This document shows positions 16,275 through 24,940 of a stretch of 64,000 nt of DNA, piece after piece. Position 1 is the stretch's first letter. The number at the start of each line of letters is the position of its first letter. This DNA is from Selenomonas sp. FOBRC6 (GTDB taxonomy: Bacteria; Bacillota; Negativicutes; Selenomonadales; Selenomonadaceae). A program made the translations under genes and the position numbers. Where the stretch lies: NCBI RefSeq assembly GCF_000286455.1, contig NZ_ALKG01000099.1, positions 1 to 64,000 of the forward strand. The letters are read 5' to 3'. The notes under the pieces were generated by a model. That model was not told the DNA's origin. It made no database searches and saw nothing but the letters and a program-made list of their open reading frames with translations.

Positions 16275-17429
16275 CTACTGAAACAGCCTAAAATTAAACT
16301 CGTACCGATAGTTGCCGGCAGATAGTGATGGAAGCATTTGATTGATCGGATCATTCGCGCCCTGATATAGTTGGTATATCATCAAAAAGCTAAACACGGC
16401 AGAAAGCAACATCATGGAACAACAAAGAAACGGTCGTCCATAGTTTTGCTGTGCCGCCGCTTCCACACCTCTTACCAAAAAAATCAGATAGAACAGCAGA
16501 AAATAAATTTCGAACCGATGAATAATCATCGTAATCGCCGGATTCCCTTCGACCGAGATCGAAAACAGAATACGGAGAACCATATAGGAAAACGCTAACA
16601 TTGTCAGCTTGTCAACAACGGTATTTCTCGAATAAACATATAAGCATACACAGAACATGAGGTATAAGCCTATTGTCATAAAAGAAAAGCCAGAAACTCC
16701 TGCTGTTACATTGAGCGCGGCTGACAAATACTTCCCATATAGTTCTGAAAAAAACGGAATAAACAGAAGAAACAATTTAACGCTCACCCCCGTAACTGTA
16801 ATGAGCAGGGAAAATATTGTTCCTATCATCATAGAACGGGGTGAAATTTTTATTTTTGCTATCCAATAAAACGGTAAAAAAATGATTGCCGAATAATGAA
16901 ACCCCATTGCCAAAAGAATGAAACACAGAAACTTCAAGAAAGAATTGTTGACAATGTAACGAGCTGCATAGACCAAAATCGACATTGCTGCCGCCTGGCG
17001 TATCAGATTAAAACAAGACCAATATCCACCTGCAGTGAAGAAGGTGGTATAAAGAACAAGAACCAATAAGATGCTTCGCTCTGACGAAAGATGTGCACGC
17101 ACCCCATAATATATAAAGTATATGGTGATCCCTGACATAACAACAAATAACATCTGTGCAGAAAATCCCAGTTCATTCAACGTCAGGATCAGCATGTCGA
17201 AGAGAGGCTCATGACCAAACTCGAATAGTTCATCCACACTGGTAATGCTTGTTGCATAGATTTCAGTATAGGCATCGTAATCACTGCCAATCATATAGCG
17301 AAAAGCACTGACAAAGAAAATCAGAAACACATATAAAGACGTAATATATTTCAGTTGACTCTCTTTGACATAAAAGGCAGCAAACACAGCAATAACAGAG
17401 AGACTATAGAAGCCACCCCAAAAGAACAT
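16275..17429 (-). CDS. wzy: Wzy/EpsG-like polysaccharide polymerase
   Basis: 384 aa with about 10 hydrophobic segments and a large loop. The sequence SAFRYMIGSDYDAYTEIY near residue 45 is characteristic of the EpsG/Wzy polymerase family. Such proteins polymerise flipped repeat units at the outer face of the inner membrane. With the Wzx-like flippase, Wzz-like and Wza-like proteins it completes a Wzy-dependent pathway. It lies in the middle of the glycosyltransferase block. Confidence 0.83.
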   Translation of the reverse strand: MFFWGGFYSLSVIAVFAAFYVKESQLKYITSLYVFLIFFVSAFRYMIGSDYDAYTEIYATSITSVDELFEFGHEPLFDMLILTLNELGFSAQMLFVVMSGITIYFIYYGVRAHLSSERSILLVLVLYTTFFTAGGYWSCFNLIRQAAAMSILVYAARYIVNNSFLKFLCFILLAMGFHYSAIIFLPFYWIAKIKISPRSMMIGTIFSLLITVTGVSVKLFLLFIPFFSELYGKYLSAALNVTAGVSGFSFMTIGLYLMFCVCLYVYSRNTVVDKLTMLAFSYMVLRILFSISVEGNPAITMIIHRFEIYFLLFYLIFLVRGVEAAAQQNYGRPFLCCSMMLLSAVFSFLMIYQLYQGANDPINQMLPSLSAGNYRYEFNFRLFQ

Positions 17430-17457
17430 CTATCTCCCTCCCTTGAATGTCATAGCG

Positions 17458-18432
17458 TTATAAATTTTCTCTATACCAATCAATAGCCTCCTGAATACCT
17501 TTGGCAAAATCATATTCCGGATCATAACCAAGGTATTCTCTCGCTCGTGAAATATCGGCATTGCTGTCCTTTATATCACCTTTCCTGGCCGGACCATAGT
17601 GCGGCGTGATCTTCTTATCCAACAGCTTGCACAAAGTGATGAACATATCATTTAGATATTCTCTCCCACCAAAGGCAATATTGTACGCCATACCTGCCGA
17701 TTTTCCGGATGCTTTACACGCAAGAAGATTTGCCTGTATCACATTATCAATGTAGGTGAAATCACGCGACTGCGTACCATCTCCATTGATTGTCGGAACT
17801 TCATCAGAAAGAAGTGCTTTGATAAATTTAGGAATGACCGCTGCGTACGCACCATTGGGATCCTGTCTGCGCCCAAAAACGTTGAAATATCGCAGCCCAT
17901 ACGTATCCAAACCATAGTGTTCAGTGTACTGCTTGGCATATTCTTCATTGGCGAATTTTGTCACAGCATACGGGGACAGACGTTCTCCCTCAATCCCCTC
18001 TCGTTTAGGCAGGTGAGGCTCATCACCATATACTGAAGAACTGGAGGCGTAAACAAATTTTTTTACACAGTTCTTTCGCGCAGCCTCCAACATATTCACT
18101 GTGCCGATAATATTATTTTGGGCATAGAAAACAGGCATCTCAATACTGCGTGGGACACTTCCCCACGCAGCTTGATGAAGGATGAAGTCGACACGGTAAC
18201 AAGCTTCATCGCAAACTGCGAAATCCTTAATATCCCCTTGCATAAACACGAACTTCGGATGTCCGAGGAAGGGTTCAATATTGTTAGCTTTTCCTGTCGA
18301 TAGATCATCTAGACATTTCACCTGGTATCCCATCATCAACAAAGCTTCACAAAGGTTTGAACCAATAAAGCCGGCGCCTCCCGTAACTAAAAACACACTG
18401 CCCTCAGGGAATGCAATATCACGATAATCCAT
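17458..18432 (-). CDS. tviC: UDP-N-acetylhexosamine(uronate) 4-epimerase (WbpP/TviC-like)
   Basis: 324 aa extended SDR. The NAD motif VTGGAGFIGSNL is near the N-terminus, HQAAWGSVPRS follows, and the catalytic SPYAVTKFANEEY (Tyr and Lys) lies near residue 155. It resembles WbpP/TviC, which interconvert UDP-GlcNAc(A) and UDP-GalNAc(A). The gene directly upstream is the partner 6-dehydrogenase, as in Vi-antigen-type loci. Start set at ATG 18432 with GGAGG 8 bases upstream; an in-frame GTG at 18438 overlaps the upstream stop. Confidence 0.82.
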   Translation of the reverse strand: MDYRDIAFPEGSVFLVTGGAGFIGSNLCEALLMMGYQVKCLDDLSTGKANNIEPFLGHPKFVFMQGDIKDFAVCDEACYRVDFILHQAAWGSVPRSIEMPVFYAQNNIIGTVNMLEAARKNCVKKFVYASSSSVYGDEPHLPKREGIEGERLSPYAVTKFANEEYAKQYTEHYGLDTYGLRYFNVFGRRQDPNGAYAAVIPKFIKALLSDEVPTINGDGTQSRDFTYIDNVIQANLLACKASGKSAGMAYNIAFGGREYLNDMFITLCKLLDKKITPHYGPARKGDIKDSNADISRAREYLGYDPEYDFAKGIQEAIDWYRENL

Positions 18433-18434
18433 AC

Positions 18435-19778
18435 TCACAGCCTCCAGTATAGATAGCCCGCATTTTGATACTCATTTTTTTCTAAAATTCCTTTCACATC
18501 TATCATAACCTTTGTTTTTCCCGGAGCATACAACGATGCAATATCTTTCATACTGAGGTCTTTGAGGCAGTCATGTGCAACAGTAATTATAACAGCATCC
18601 ATGGCATGCTGTTTTTGAAGTTCGATCATATCCACGATGTCAATATTATATAATTTTTTGGCTTCTGCCACATCTGCAACAGGATCCGCCACAACGGGTT
18701 CAATTCCATAGCTTCGCAATTCTTCTACAATATCAAACACTTTAGTGTTTCTTGTATCCTGACAATTCTCTTTAAATGTAAAACCTAATATGGCAACATT
18801 TGCATTCTTTACAGAACTATCCGTTTGAATCAGACTCTTCACAGTGTTTTCTGCAATATGTTTCCCCATATTATCGTTGATCCTGCGCCCAGACAGGATC
18901 ACCTGACTATGATAGCCAAGCTGCTCTGCCTTATATGTCAAATAATAAGGATCTACACCAATGCAGTGTCCGCCAACAAGTCCAGGGTAAAATTCCAAAA
19001 AATTCCATTTTGTCCCAGCAGCTTCAAGTACAGCTTTTGTATCTATCCCCATTTTGTTAAAGATAATCGACAGTTCATTCATAAAAGCAATATTTATGTC
19101 CCTCTGACTGTTCTCGATTACCTTTGCTGCCTCGGCAACCTTGATACTCTCCGCCTTATGTAGTTCAGCCTCGACAACCAATGAATAGACATCCGCAACG
19201 GTGTTTAATGTTTCATCATCTATGCCAGAGACAATCTTCACGATATTTTGCAGACTATGTTTTTTATCTCCAGGATTGATTCTCTCTGGAGAATAACCGA
19301 CTTTAAAATCGACACCACACCGCAAACCGGATTCTTGTTCCAGTATAGGGATGCAAACCTCTTCCGTAACTCCAGGATACACCGTAGACTCATAGACCAC
19401 AATACTCCCCTTTTCAAGATTACGTCCAAGAGCACAGCTTGCACTGCAAAGAGGAGACAAATCCGGCGTATGATCAGGTTTGACAGGGGTAGGAACCGCA
19501 ACAATATGAAATTTCGCCTGACGAAGTTTCTTTTCATCAGCTGTAAAATCAATTGTGCAGTCCCTAATTAGTTGATCTCCAACCTCTTTGGTAGGATCAA
19601 CCCCCTGTCGATAACGTTCTATCTTTTCCTGGTTGTTGTCATATCCAATGACATTAATCTTTTTCGAGAATGCTACTGCTATTGGTACTCCGACATAGCC
19701 GAGACCAACCAAAGACAGTTTTTCGTTTCCTTGCAACAAGTCATTAACGGTAATCAACTTCTCATAGCCTCCAGACAT
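18435..19778 (-). CDS. tviB: UDP-N-acetyl-hexosamine 6-dehydrogenase (WbpO/TviB-like)
   Basis: 447 aa member of the UDP-glucose/GDP-mannose dehydrogenase family. The Rossmann motif LSLVGLGYVGVPIAVAFSKK is at the N-terminus. Further motifs are VAVPTPVKPDHTPDLSPL, the catalytic-Cys region PGLVGGHCIGVDPYYL, and C-terminal ILGFTFKENCQDTRNTK. Sequence and length fit the TviB/WbpO branch, which oxidises UDP-GlcNAc or UDP-GalNAc to the uronate. With the epimerase downstream it should supply UDP-GalNAcA. The start lies inside the end of the preceding GT4 gene (25-base overlap). Confidence 0.86.
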   Translation of the reverse strand: MSGGYEKLITVNDLLQGNEKLSLVGLGYVGVPIAVAFSKKINVIGYDNNQEKIERYRQGVDPTKEVGDQLIRDCTIDFTADEKKLRQAKFHIVAVPTPVKPDHTPDLSPLCSASCALGRNLEKGSIVVYESTVYPGVTEEVCIPILEQESGLRCGVDFKVGYSPERINPGDKKHSLQNIVKIVSGIDDETLNTVADVYSLVVEAELHKAESIKVAEAAKVIENSQRDINIAFMNELSIIFNKMGIDTKAVLEAAGTKWNFLEFYPGLVGGHCIGVDPYYLTYKAEQLGYHSQVILSGRRINDNMGKHIAENTVKSLIQTDSSVKNANVAILGFTFKENCQDTRNTKVFDIVEELRSYGIEPVVADPVADVAEAKKLYNIDIVDMIELQKQHAMDAVIITVAHDCLKDLSMKDIASLYAPGKTKVMIDVKGILEKNEYQNAGYLYWRL

Positions 19779-20869
19779 TCGATCTCATCCATATAGGCAT
19801 CGATGACGAGTTTTCGGTCAAATTTCTCTTCGACTTTCTGTCTCGCTCTTTCCCCCATACGTTTTCTCTCTTCGTAAGGAATACTTATATACCGTTCGAT
19901 CGCTTTGACCAAAGCATTTACATTGCGCGGCTCAAACCCAATCCCACTAAGGCCCTCGTCAAAAATTTCTCGACAACCAGGAATATTGGACGCCAATATT
20001 GGACGCCCTGTCGCAGCCGCCTCCAAGCAAACGTTCGACATGCCTTCATGGTACGAGGGATGGATGAGACAATCACACTGCTTCATAAAGGGACGTGTAT
20101 CACGTTGCGCACCATGATATATAATGTTTTTTTCTTTACCCCATTCCTCCATTTGTGAGGCATAATCGTCTTCACAAGCACCAAGAACATGAAATTCTAT
20201 ATTCGGATATTTTTTTCCAAGTATCCTCGCTGCATATACAACCTCATGAATACCTTTATCCTTCATAATTCTGGATATAAAAGCAAATCGAAAAACGCCG
20301 TCATTAGGTGGATATGGTTGTTTCTCATAAAAAGAAAGATTCACCCCCGAGCCGGGGAGAACTACCGAGTGATAAAACGGTATTTTCAGGCGTAAGAAAG
20401 CCTGCCGATTGTTTTTATTTTGAAAGAATACACATTTTGCATGTTTTAAAACACGCCGATACATGTGAATAATAACACTGGTCATAGGGGTCTTATTAGA
20501 AAAAGCAATTCCCAACCCCGTAATGTTAATTAAATATGGCACCCGAAGCAAGCGCGAAACAAAACCACCATATAAATTGGGCTTGATGGTATATGTGAGA
20601 ACACAGAACGGCTTCCATTTTTTTACATATTGAAAATATTTCAACATGAGCATCATATCCTGAAACACATTCTGTCCATGCCTATTCACTGGCTGAATGA
20701 TGATTTTACATCCAAGTTTCTCATAAGTGCTCAGTTCCAATCCGGAAGGAGAAACAATAATAACGCCATACCCCTTATTGATCAATTCCAAAATAAGCTC
20801 ATGCCTAAAATTGACTAGATTGGATACAGCATTGACAATCACCATCACGCAATTGCTTTGTTTATTCAT
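19754..20869 (-). CDS. Family 4 glycosyltransferase (PglA-like)
   Basis: 371 aa GT-B enzyme. The N-terminus VMVIVNAVSNLVNFRHELI and the middle motif NITGLGIAFSN resemble GT4 enzymes acting early in repeat-unit assembly, such as PglA-like HexNAc transferases. The C-terminal donor site shows HPSYHEGMSNVCLEAAATGRP, containing the EX7E-like motif. A run of eight G residues forms the core of its ribosome-binding site (20873-20880), which is unusual. Donor may be a HexNAc or HexNAcA sugar (inference). Confidence 0.85.
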   Translation of the reverse strand: MNKQSNCVMVIVNAVSNLVNFRHELILELINKGYGVIIVSPSGLELSTYEKLGCKIIIQPVNRHGQNVFQDMMLMLKYFQYVKKWKPFCVLTYTIKPNLYGGFVSRLLRVPYLINITGLGIAFSNKTPMTSVIIHMYRRVLKHAKCVFFQNKNNRQAFLRLKIPFYHSVVLPGSGVNLSFYEKQPYPPNDGVFRFAFISRIMKDKGIHEVVYAARILGKKYPNIEFHVLGACEDDYASQMEEWGKEKNIIYHGAQRDTRPFMKQCDCLIHPSYHEGMSNVCLEAAATGRPILASNIPGCREIFDEGLSGIGFEPRNVNALVKAIERYISIPYEERKRMGERARQKVEEKFDRKLVIDAYMDEIECLEAMRS

Positions 20870-20906
20870 AATCCCCCCCCTTCCTGTTTAGCACGATATC
20901 CTTTCT

Positions 20907-22259
20907 TTATTCAGGTGATTTATTCGCTATACGCTTGTAAGCAAGAAGCACATACATCCCAGCCATAAAGCATCCCATAAAAAAGCCTACGAGAACAAAA
21001 AGCTTCTTGCTCGGAAAAACAGGATACTCGGGAAGATCTGCCGAATCGACAACTTGAATGTCCATACTCTCCATTGCCGCTTGAACCTTACTTTGTTCAC
21101 TCTGCTTGACAAGGTTTAAATAGACCTCGTTCTGAATCGTCACATTTCTATGAAGACGGACGTATTCCAACACATCGTCGGGAAGTTTCCCAAGCTCTTC
21201 TTCCTTCTTACTCCATTCCTCCTGAACAGCCACACGACTTGCTTTTGCGACAGCAAGGCTGACCGATGCCAGCGCCTGCTGTTTGAGCAACTCGGACTGT
21301 GTTGGATTCAATGTCACCGTATTCGACTCGACGGAGGCTATTACTTCAGAACGAAGGCTGTTCTGAAGCTGTTCCAGCTCTTCCTGTGCTTTTTGTACGC
21401 TTGGATGTTTATCCGTATAAGTCTGACGCAATCCCACCAATTCGACCTGCTTAGCAACAATATGTGAACGCAGCTCCTGAACGATACTGTTATCTGATAC
21501 GTTATATGCCCGACTGCTCATCTTCTGATCTTCCAAAGCAGCATTCGCAGCATCCAGTGATGCTTGTCCGGATTTAATTGTTACTTCAAAATTTGCCATT
21601 GACTTATCAAAAGACTGCAACTGCTCAACAGCATACTTTACCTGATCATCTGGACTAAAAATTTTATGTTCTTTGCTGAACTGCACCAATTTCTTTTCTG
21701 CATCCTCGGCAGCATTCTTACTCTCATCAATACGCTTTTCAAGGAACTTCAGCAGCAAGGACTGCGTTTGCTGATTCATATCCGTCTGCATGAGAAGGAA
21801 ATTATCTACAACAGCCTGCGAGATTCGCTGTGCTTCTTCTGGAGAGTCTCCACGTGCAGCAACTTCGATCAAATTCGTCCCTTTAGCATTTTTTATATCA
21901 AGTCTTTTTTTTGCAAACACCTTTGCACTTGGTTTCTTTTCTCCCTCTTCGAGTTCAAGACTATCAATGATCGGATCCAACACTGTTCTAGACTTCATCA
22001 GCTCAATATAGTTCATAGCAGGCGAGGAGGCACTTCCTCCACTTAGCATAGCAAGTGCAGCAGCTGTATCAGAAGATGCCGTAGCATTGATGCCGCGTGT
22101 CTGAACCAACGTCGTAGACTCATACTCCTTTGGTAAAACGAAAGACATCACAAGGGCAGCGAGCGTGAAGCCCCCTACAACGGCAAAGACAATTTCTTTA
22201 CGCTCACATATGATATGAAACAGTCGCGAGAGGTCGATCGAATCTTCATTTCGTTCCAT
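20907..22259 (-). CDS. wzz: Wzz/GumC-like chain-length determinant protein
   Basis: 450 aa polysaccharide co-polymerase. The first membrane segment lies near residues 20-40 and is followed by PKEYESTTLVQ; the second lies near residues 425-443, preceded by proline-rich PEYPVFPSKK. The periplasmic part between them is long and predicted coiled coil (about residues 170-350). There is no cytoplasmic Walker/tyrosine-rich kinase domain, so it is a Wzz- or GumC-type rather than Wzc-type protein. It controls polymer length and bridges to the outer-membrane exporter encoded just upstream. Confidence 0.88.
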   Translation of the reverse strand: MERNEDSIDLSRLFHIICERKEIVFAVVGGFTLAALVMSFVLPKEYESTTLVQTRGINATASSDTAAALAMLSGGSASSPAMNYIELMKSRTVLDPIIDSLELEEGEKKPSAKVFAKKRLDIKNAKGTNLIEVAARGDSPEEAQRISQAVVDNFLLMQTDMNQQTQSLLLKFLEKRIDESKNAAEDAEKKLVQFSKEHKIFSPDDQVKYAVEQLQSFDKSMANFEVTIKSGQASLDAANAALEDQKMSSRAYNVSDNSIVQELRSHIVAKQVELVGLRQTYTDKHPSVQKAQEELEQLQNSLRSEVIASVESNTVTLNPTQSELLKQQALASVSLAVAKASRVAVQEEWSKKEEELGKLPDDVLEYVRLHRNVTIQNEVYLNLVKQSEQSKVQAAMESMDIQVVDSADLPEYPVFPSKKLFVLVGFFMGCFMAGMYVLLAYKRIANKSPE

Positions 22260-22277
22260 AGTTCAAACTCCTCCCAT

Positions 22278-23036
22278 TCAGTCCTTCAAGGACTTATACA
22301 TCGCCCACACACTAACGTATGGCAGAACATCCTCATCAAGCTTAATGCCATTGGAGCGGGGGACATAGACGATGTCGCCATCCTGCAGGACAACATTCTG
22401 TGTGAGATCGTGTTTCTTGATGTAGTTCTTGATATTTAGGGTCTTATAATACATGGTATCGCCAACAACACGTAGCACCCGCACCTGTGTACTGCGTCCG
22501 CGCCGCTTGATGCCGCCGGCAGAGGAAAGTGCCGCATACACATTGAGATTGTCTACGCCGAGATCGTGAATTCCCGGTGCACCGACCTCTCCCATAACGT
22601 AGACCTTGCGCGGTCCATAGGATCTCATAATGAGCGCCATGTCCGGAAATTTCAGATACTCACTCATGCGCTCCACGAGGACAGACTTTGCCTCCTCAAG
22701 GGTCATGCCCGCGAGCTTCACCGGGCCGACATAAGGGAGCTGGACATAACCGTCGGGACCGATCATGATGTCGCTCATGCCGGCATTACTGGAAAGACCG
22801 ATGACCTGGATATCAATGACATCATACTTCGTCAGGCGGTAGGTCTCAAGCAAACGATCCGGGCGAAGGGTAGCCGTCTTAAAGTCGCCGCCCTCGACAA
22901 CACGATGCGGCATATCGCTCGCAATATCCGCATTGACAGAGGCATTCTCTGCCGCCTGTACGGACGGTACCATGATGCCAACACATCCCGCGACAGCAAG
23001 AGCACCGAGTGCTGTGAGACCTTTCTTTCTTATCAT
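22278..23036 (-). CDS. wza: Wza-like polysaccharide export protein
   Basis: 252 aa. It has a poly-export domain (YDVIDIQVIGLS, IGPDGYVQLPYVGPVKLAG) and an SLBB domain (VYVMGEVGAPGIHDL). The N-terminus MIRKKGLTALGALAVAGC fits either a lipoprotein signal (VAGC lipobox, Cys18) or a signal-peptidase-I signal ending SVQA. Shorter than E. coli Wza, so no C-terminal outer-membrane helix is evident. Start chosen at ATG 23036 because AAAAGGAG lies 10 bases upstream. A longer frame from a TTG at 23075 is rejected because that codon overlaps the promoter. First gene of the operon. Confidence 0.86.
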   Translation of the reverse strand: MIRKKGLTALGALAVAGCVGIMVPSVQAAENASVNADIASDMPHRVVEGGDFKTATLRPDRLLETYRLTKYDVIDIQVIGLSSNAGMSDIMIGPDGYVQLPYVGPVKLAGMTLEEAKSVLVERMSEYLKFPDMALIMRSYGPRKVYVMGEVGAPGIHDLGVDNLNVYAALSSAGGIKRRGRSTQVRVLRVVGDTMYYKTLNIKNYIKKHDLTQNVVLQDGDIVYVPRSNGIKLDEDVLPYVSVWAMYKSLKD

Positions 23037-23074
23037 TTCAGACGGACTCCTTTTCATATTATAACCTAGTCCCA

Positions 23075-23102
23075 ATTATACAAAATTCATATCAGATGTC
23101 AA
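23075..23102 (-). promoter_or_regulatory. Strong promoter of the polysaccharide operon
   Basis: Minus-strand TTGACA (23102-23097) and TATAAT (23080-23075) are perfect boxes separated by 16 bases. A second TTGACA copy lies 8 bases upstream (23110-23105). The leader to wza is about 30 bases. No comparably strong internal promoter was found down to hddC, so this may drive about 21 kb. Confidence 0.78.
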
Positions 23103-23147
23103 GATGTCAAGGAATCGCAGATATTATCCGTACTTCCTCAACTCTTG

Positions 23148-24089
23148 TCAAAAGAAGCCCAATATCTTGAGCAGAAACACCCAGCCAAAGATCGTAAAGC
23201 AGGACAGCGCGCTGCTGTATACGACGCAGTTGCCCGCCAGCTCCGCATCCGCCTGCATCTGCTGTGCCATGGCAAAGCCGGCGACGGCACAGGGTGTGGA
23301 AAAGATGGCAATGAGCGTGACGAGTTCAACATCCCGAAAGCCAAGTGCAACGGCAATAGGAAGCACGATAGCGGGTACAATGATGAGACGCGCAGCGACC
23401 GAGAAGATCAGCTGGCGCAGGTGTGCGTGATAGCTGCCGCCGTGGAACGATGCACCGAGGATGATGAGGGCGACAGGCGTGGTCGCCGCCGCAATCTGCG
23501 CGGCGGGTTTGAGGATAGGCGCAGGGATCGGCAGCTGCACGAGGCGGCACAGTGCCCCCGTAATTGCTCCCAAGATCATGGGATTCATAAGAACGCTGCG
23601 CAGGATCGGCAGGAGGTCAAATCGTCCGCCGCGAAAGGTCTCAAGCACAAACACGCCGAGTATATTGTAGAGCGGAACAATGACGGCGATCATCATGGTT
23701 GGGATCGCAATCGCCGCATCCCCAAAGATATTTGCGACGAGCGGAATGCCCATGAGGACGTAGTTGCCGCGAAAGGCCGCCTGGATCATCGGGCCGCGCC
23801 GTGTATTGTCCGGCTCAATGCGGCAGACAATGCACGTAAAGACGAGTGCCGTGAGCAGCACACCGACCGCACCAAAGAACATGAGCGTGGGTTGGAATGC
23901 CGTTCCCGGATCGGAGATGTAGATGTTGTAGAACATCATAAAGAAGAAGAACACACGGAACACCATACGGTTCATATGCCGAAGTTCTTCCTCACTGAGA
24001 AGACGCGAACGTTTCACGAAAACGCCGACCGCCATCAGACAGAAGAGGGGAACGACACCGCCGAGCGCGACAAAAAAATTGCTGAGCAC
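23148..24089 (-). CDS. AEC (auxin efflux carrier) family transporter
   Basis: 313 aa with about 10 hydrophobic segments. The N-terminal PLFCLMAVGVFVKRSRLLSEEELRHMNRMVF and the central GNYVLMGIPLVANIFGD are typical of AEC carriers, which move small organic acids or other metabolites. It starts with GTG (24089), well supported by GGGGAGG seven bases upstream. Substrate unknown. It is transcribed from its own promoter after the PHP phosphatase gene and ends just before the polysaccharide-operon promoter. Confidence 0.85.
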   Translation of the reverse strand: MLSNFFVALGGVVPLFCLMAVGVFVKRSRLLSEEELRHMNRMVFRVFFFFMMFYNIYISDPGTAFQPTLMFFGAVGVLLTALVFTCIVCRIEPDNTRRGPMIQAAFRGNYVLMGIPLVANIFGDAAIAIPTMMIAVIVPLYNILGVFVLETFRGGRFDLLPILRSVLMNPMILGAITGALCRLVQLPIPAPILKPAAQIAAATTPVALIILGASFHGGSYHAHLRQLIFSVAARLIIVPAIVLPIAVALGFRDVELVTLIAIFSTPCAVAGFAMAQQMQADAELAGNCVVYSSALSCFTIFGWVFLLKILGFF

Positions 24090-24117
24090 AAAAAAGCCTC
24101 CCCACCCATTCTCCTAT

Positions 24118-24146
24118 ATTATAACAGGAAAGCAGAGGAGAGGCAA
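24118..24146 (-). promoter_or_regulatory. Promoter of the AEC transporter gene
   Basis: Minus-strand TTGCCT (24146-24141), 17-base spacer, TATAAT (24123-24118). The -10 is perfect, the -35 is a 4/6 match. It lies between the PHP phosphatase stop and the AEC GTG start. Confidence 0.6.
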
Positions 24147-24155
24147 CGGATAGAT

Positions 24156-24938
24156 TTAGCCCTCACAAAGCCGCATCTTCCGCTCGCGGAATGTAACGAT
24201 CTGCAAATCAAACGCACGGGCGAGTTCGCGCGCACGATTATAGCAGCGGCCGATGCCCTGCGGAACGTGGGCATCCGAGCCGATGGTGACATAGCGTCCG
24301 CCGAGTTCATGGTAGCGGCGATAGACAGGTGCGAGTTCCTTGATGCCGCGCGGCGCAGAGAGGCGGCGCGTATTGATCTCGATGACGGTGTCCGTCTCGA
24401 CAAGGACGCGCAGAACGGCGTCGATATCGTCCGTAAATTCCCCGTACGAAATCTCGGAGTTATCAAACGGCGCGTTGCGCGCGATGTAGTCGATGTGGGC
24501 GAGCGCGTTGATAAAGGGATGTGCATAGATCTCGTCGCGCATGACGGTGAAGTATTCATGATACATCTCGCCCTTTTCGCGCCCCTCAAAGGTCTCGGGA
24601 TAGTAGAGATCCTTCACATCCAGAAAATGAATCGATGCAAGCACAAAGTCAAACGGGACACGCCGCACAAATGCGGCGTTTTTTTCGCGCGCACTTGCCA
24701 TCATCCCCATTTCAACGCCAAGCGAGAGCGTCCCGTCCGCGCGCAGGGGTTCATACTTTGCCCAATACGCCTCGGGATCAAAGATAAACTCCTCCGTGCC
24801 CGCCGAGGGATAGTCATAGTCCAGATGCTCGGTGAACACGAGTCCGAGTCCCTGTTTCTCTGCCTCACGAAGCGCATCCGCCGCCTTCATCTCAGAATCA
24901 GCGGAGAACTCCGTATGAACATGGCTGTCAAAGTACAT
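24156..24938 (-). CDS. hisJ: PHP-domain histidinol-phosphatase family protein
   Basis: About 260 aa. PHP metal-site motifs are visible: DSHVHTEFSADS at the N-terminus, FTEHLDYD, SIHFLD, HIDYIARNAP, and GSDAHVPQGIGRCY at the C-terminus. This order fits HisJ-type histidinol-phosphate phosphatases of Firmicutes, although other PHP phosphoesterases share it. Start chosen at ATG 24938 with GGAGGG six bases upstream; ATG 24944 overlaps the ksgA stop. It is the last gene of the degS-to-ksgA run. No other histidine genes lie nearby, so the biological substrate is uncertain. Confidence 0.78.
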   Translation of the reverse strand: MYFDSHVHTEFSADSEMKAADALREAEKQGLGLVFTEHLDYDYPSAGTEEFIFDPEAYWAKYEPLRADGTLSLGVEMGMMASAREKNAAFVRRVPFDFVLASIHFLDVKDLYYPETFEGREKGEMYHEYFTVMRDEIYAHPFINALAHIDYIARNAPFDNSEISYGEFTDDIDAVLRVLVETDTVIEINTRRLSAPRGIKELAPVYRRYHELGGRYVTIGSDAHVPQGIGRCYNRARELARAFDLQIVTFRERKMRLCEG

Positions 24939-24940
24939 TG

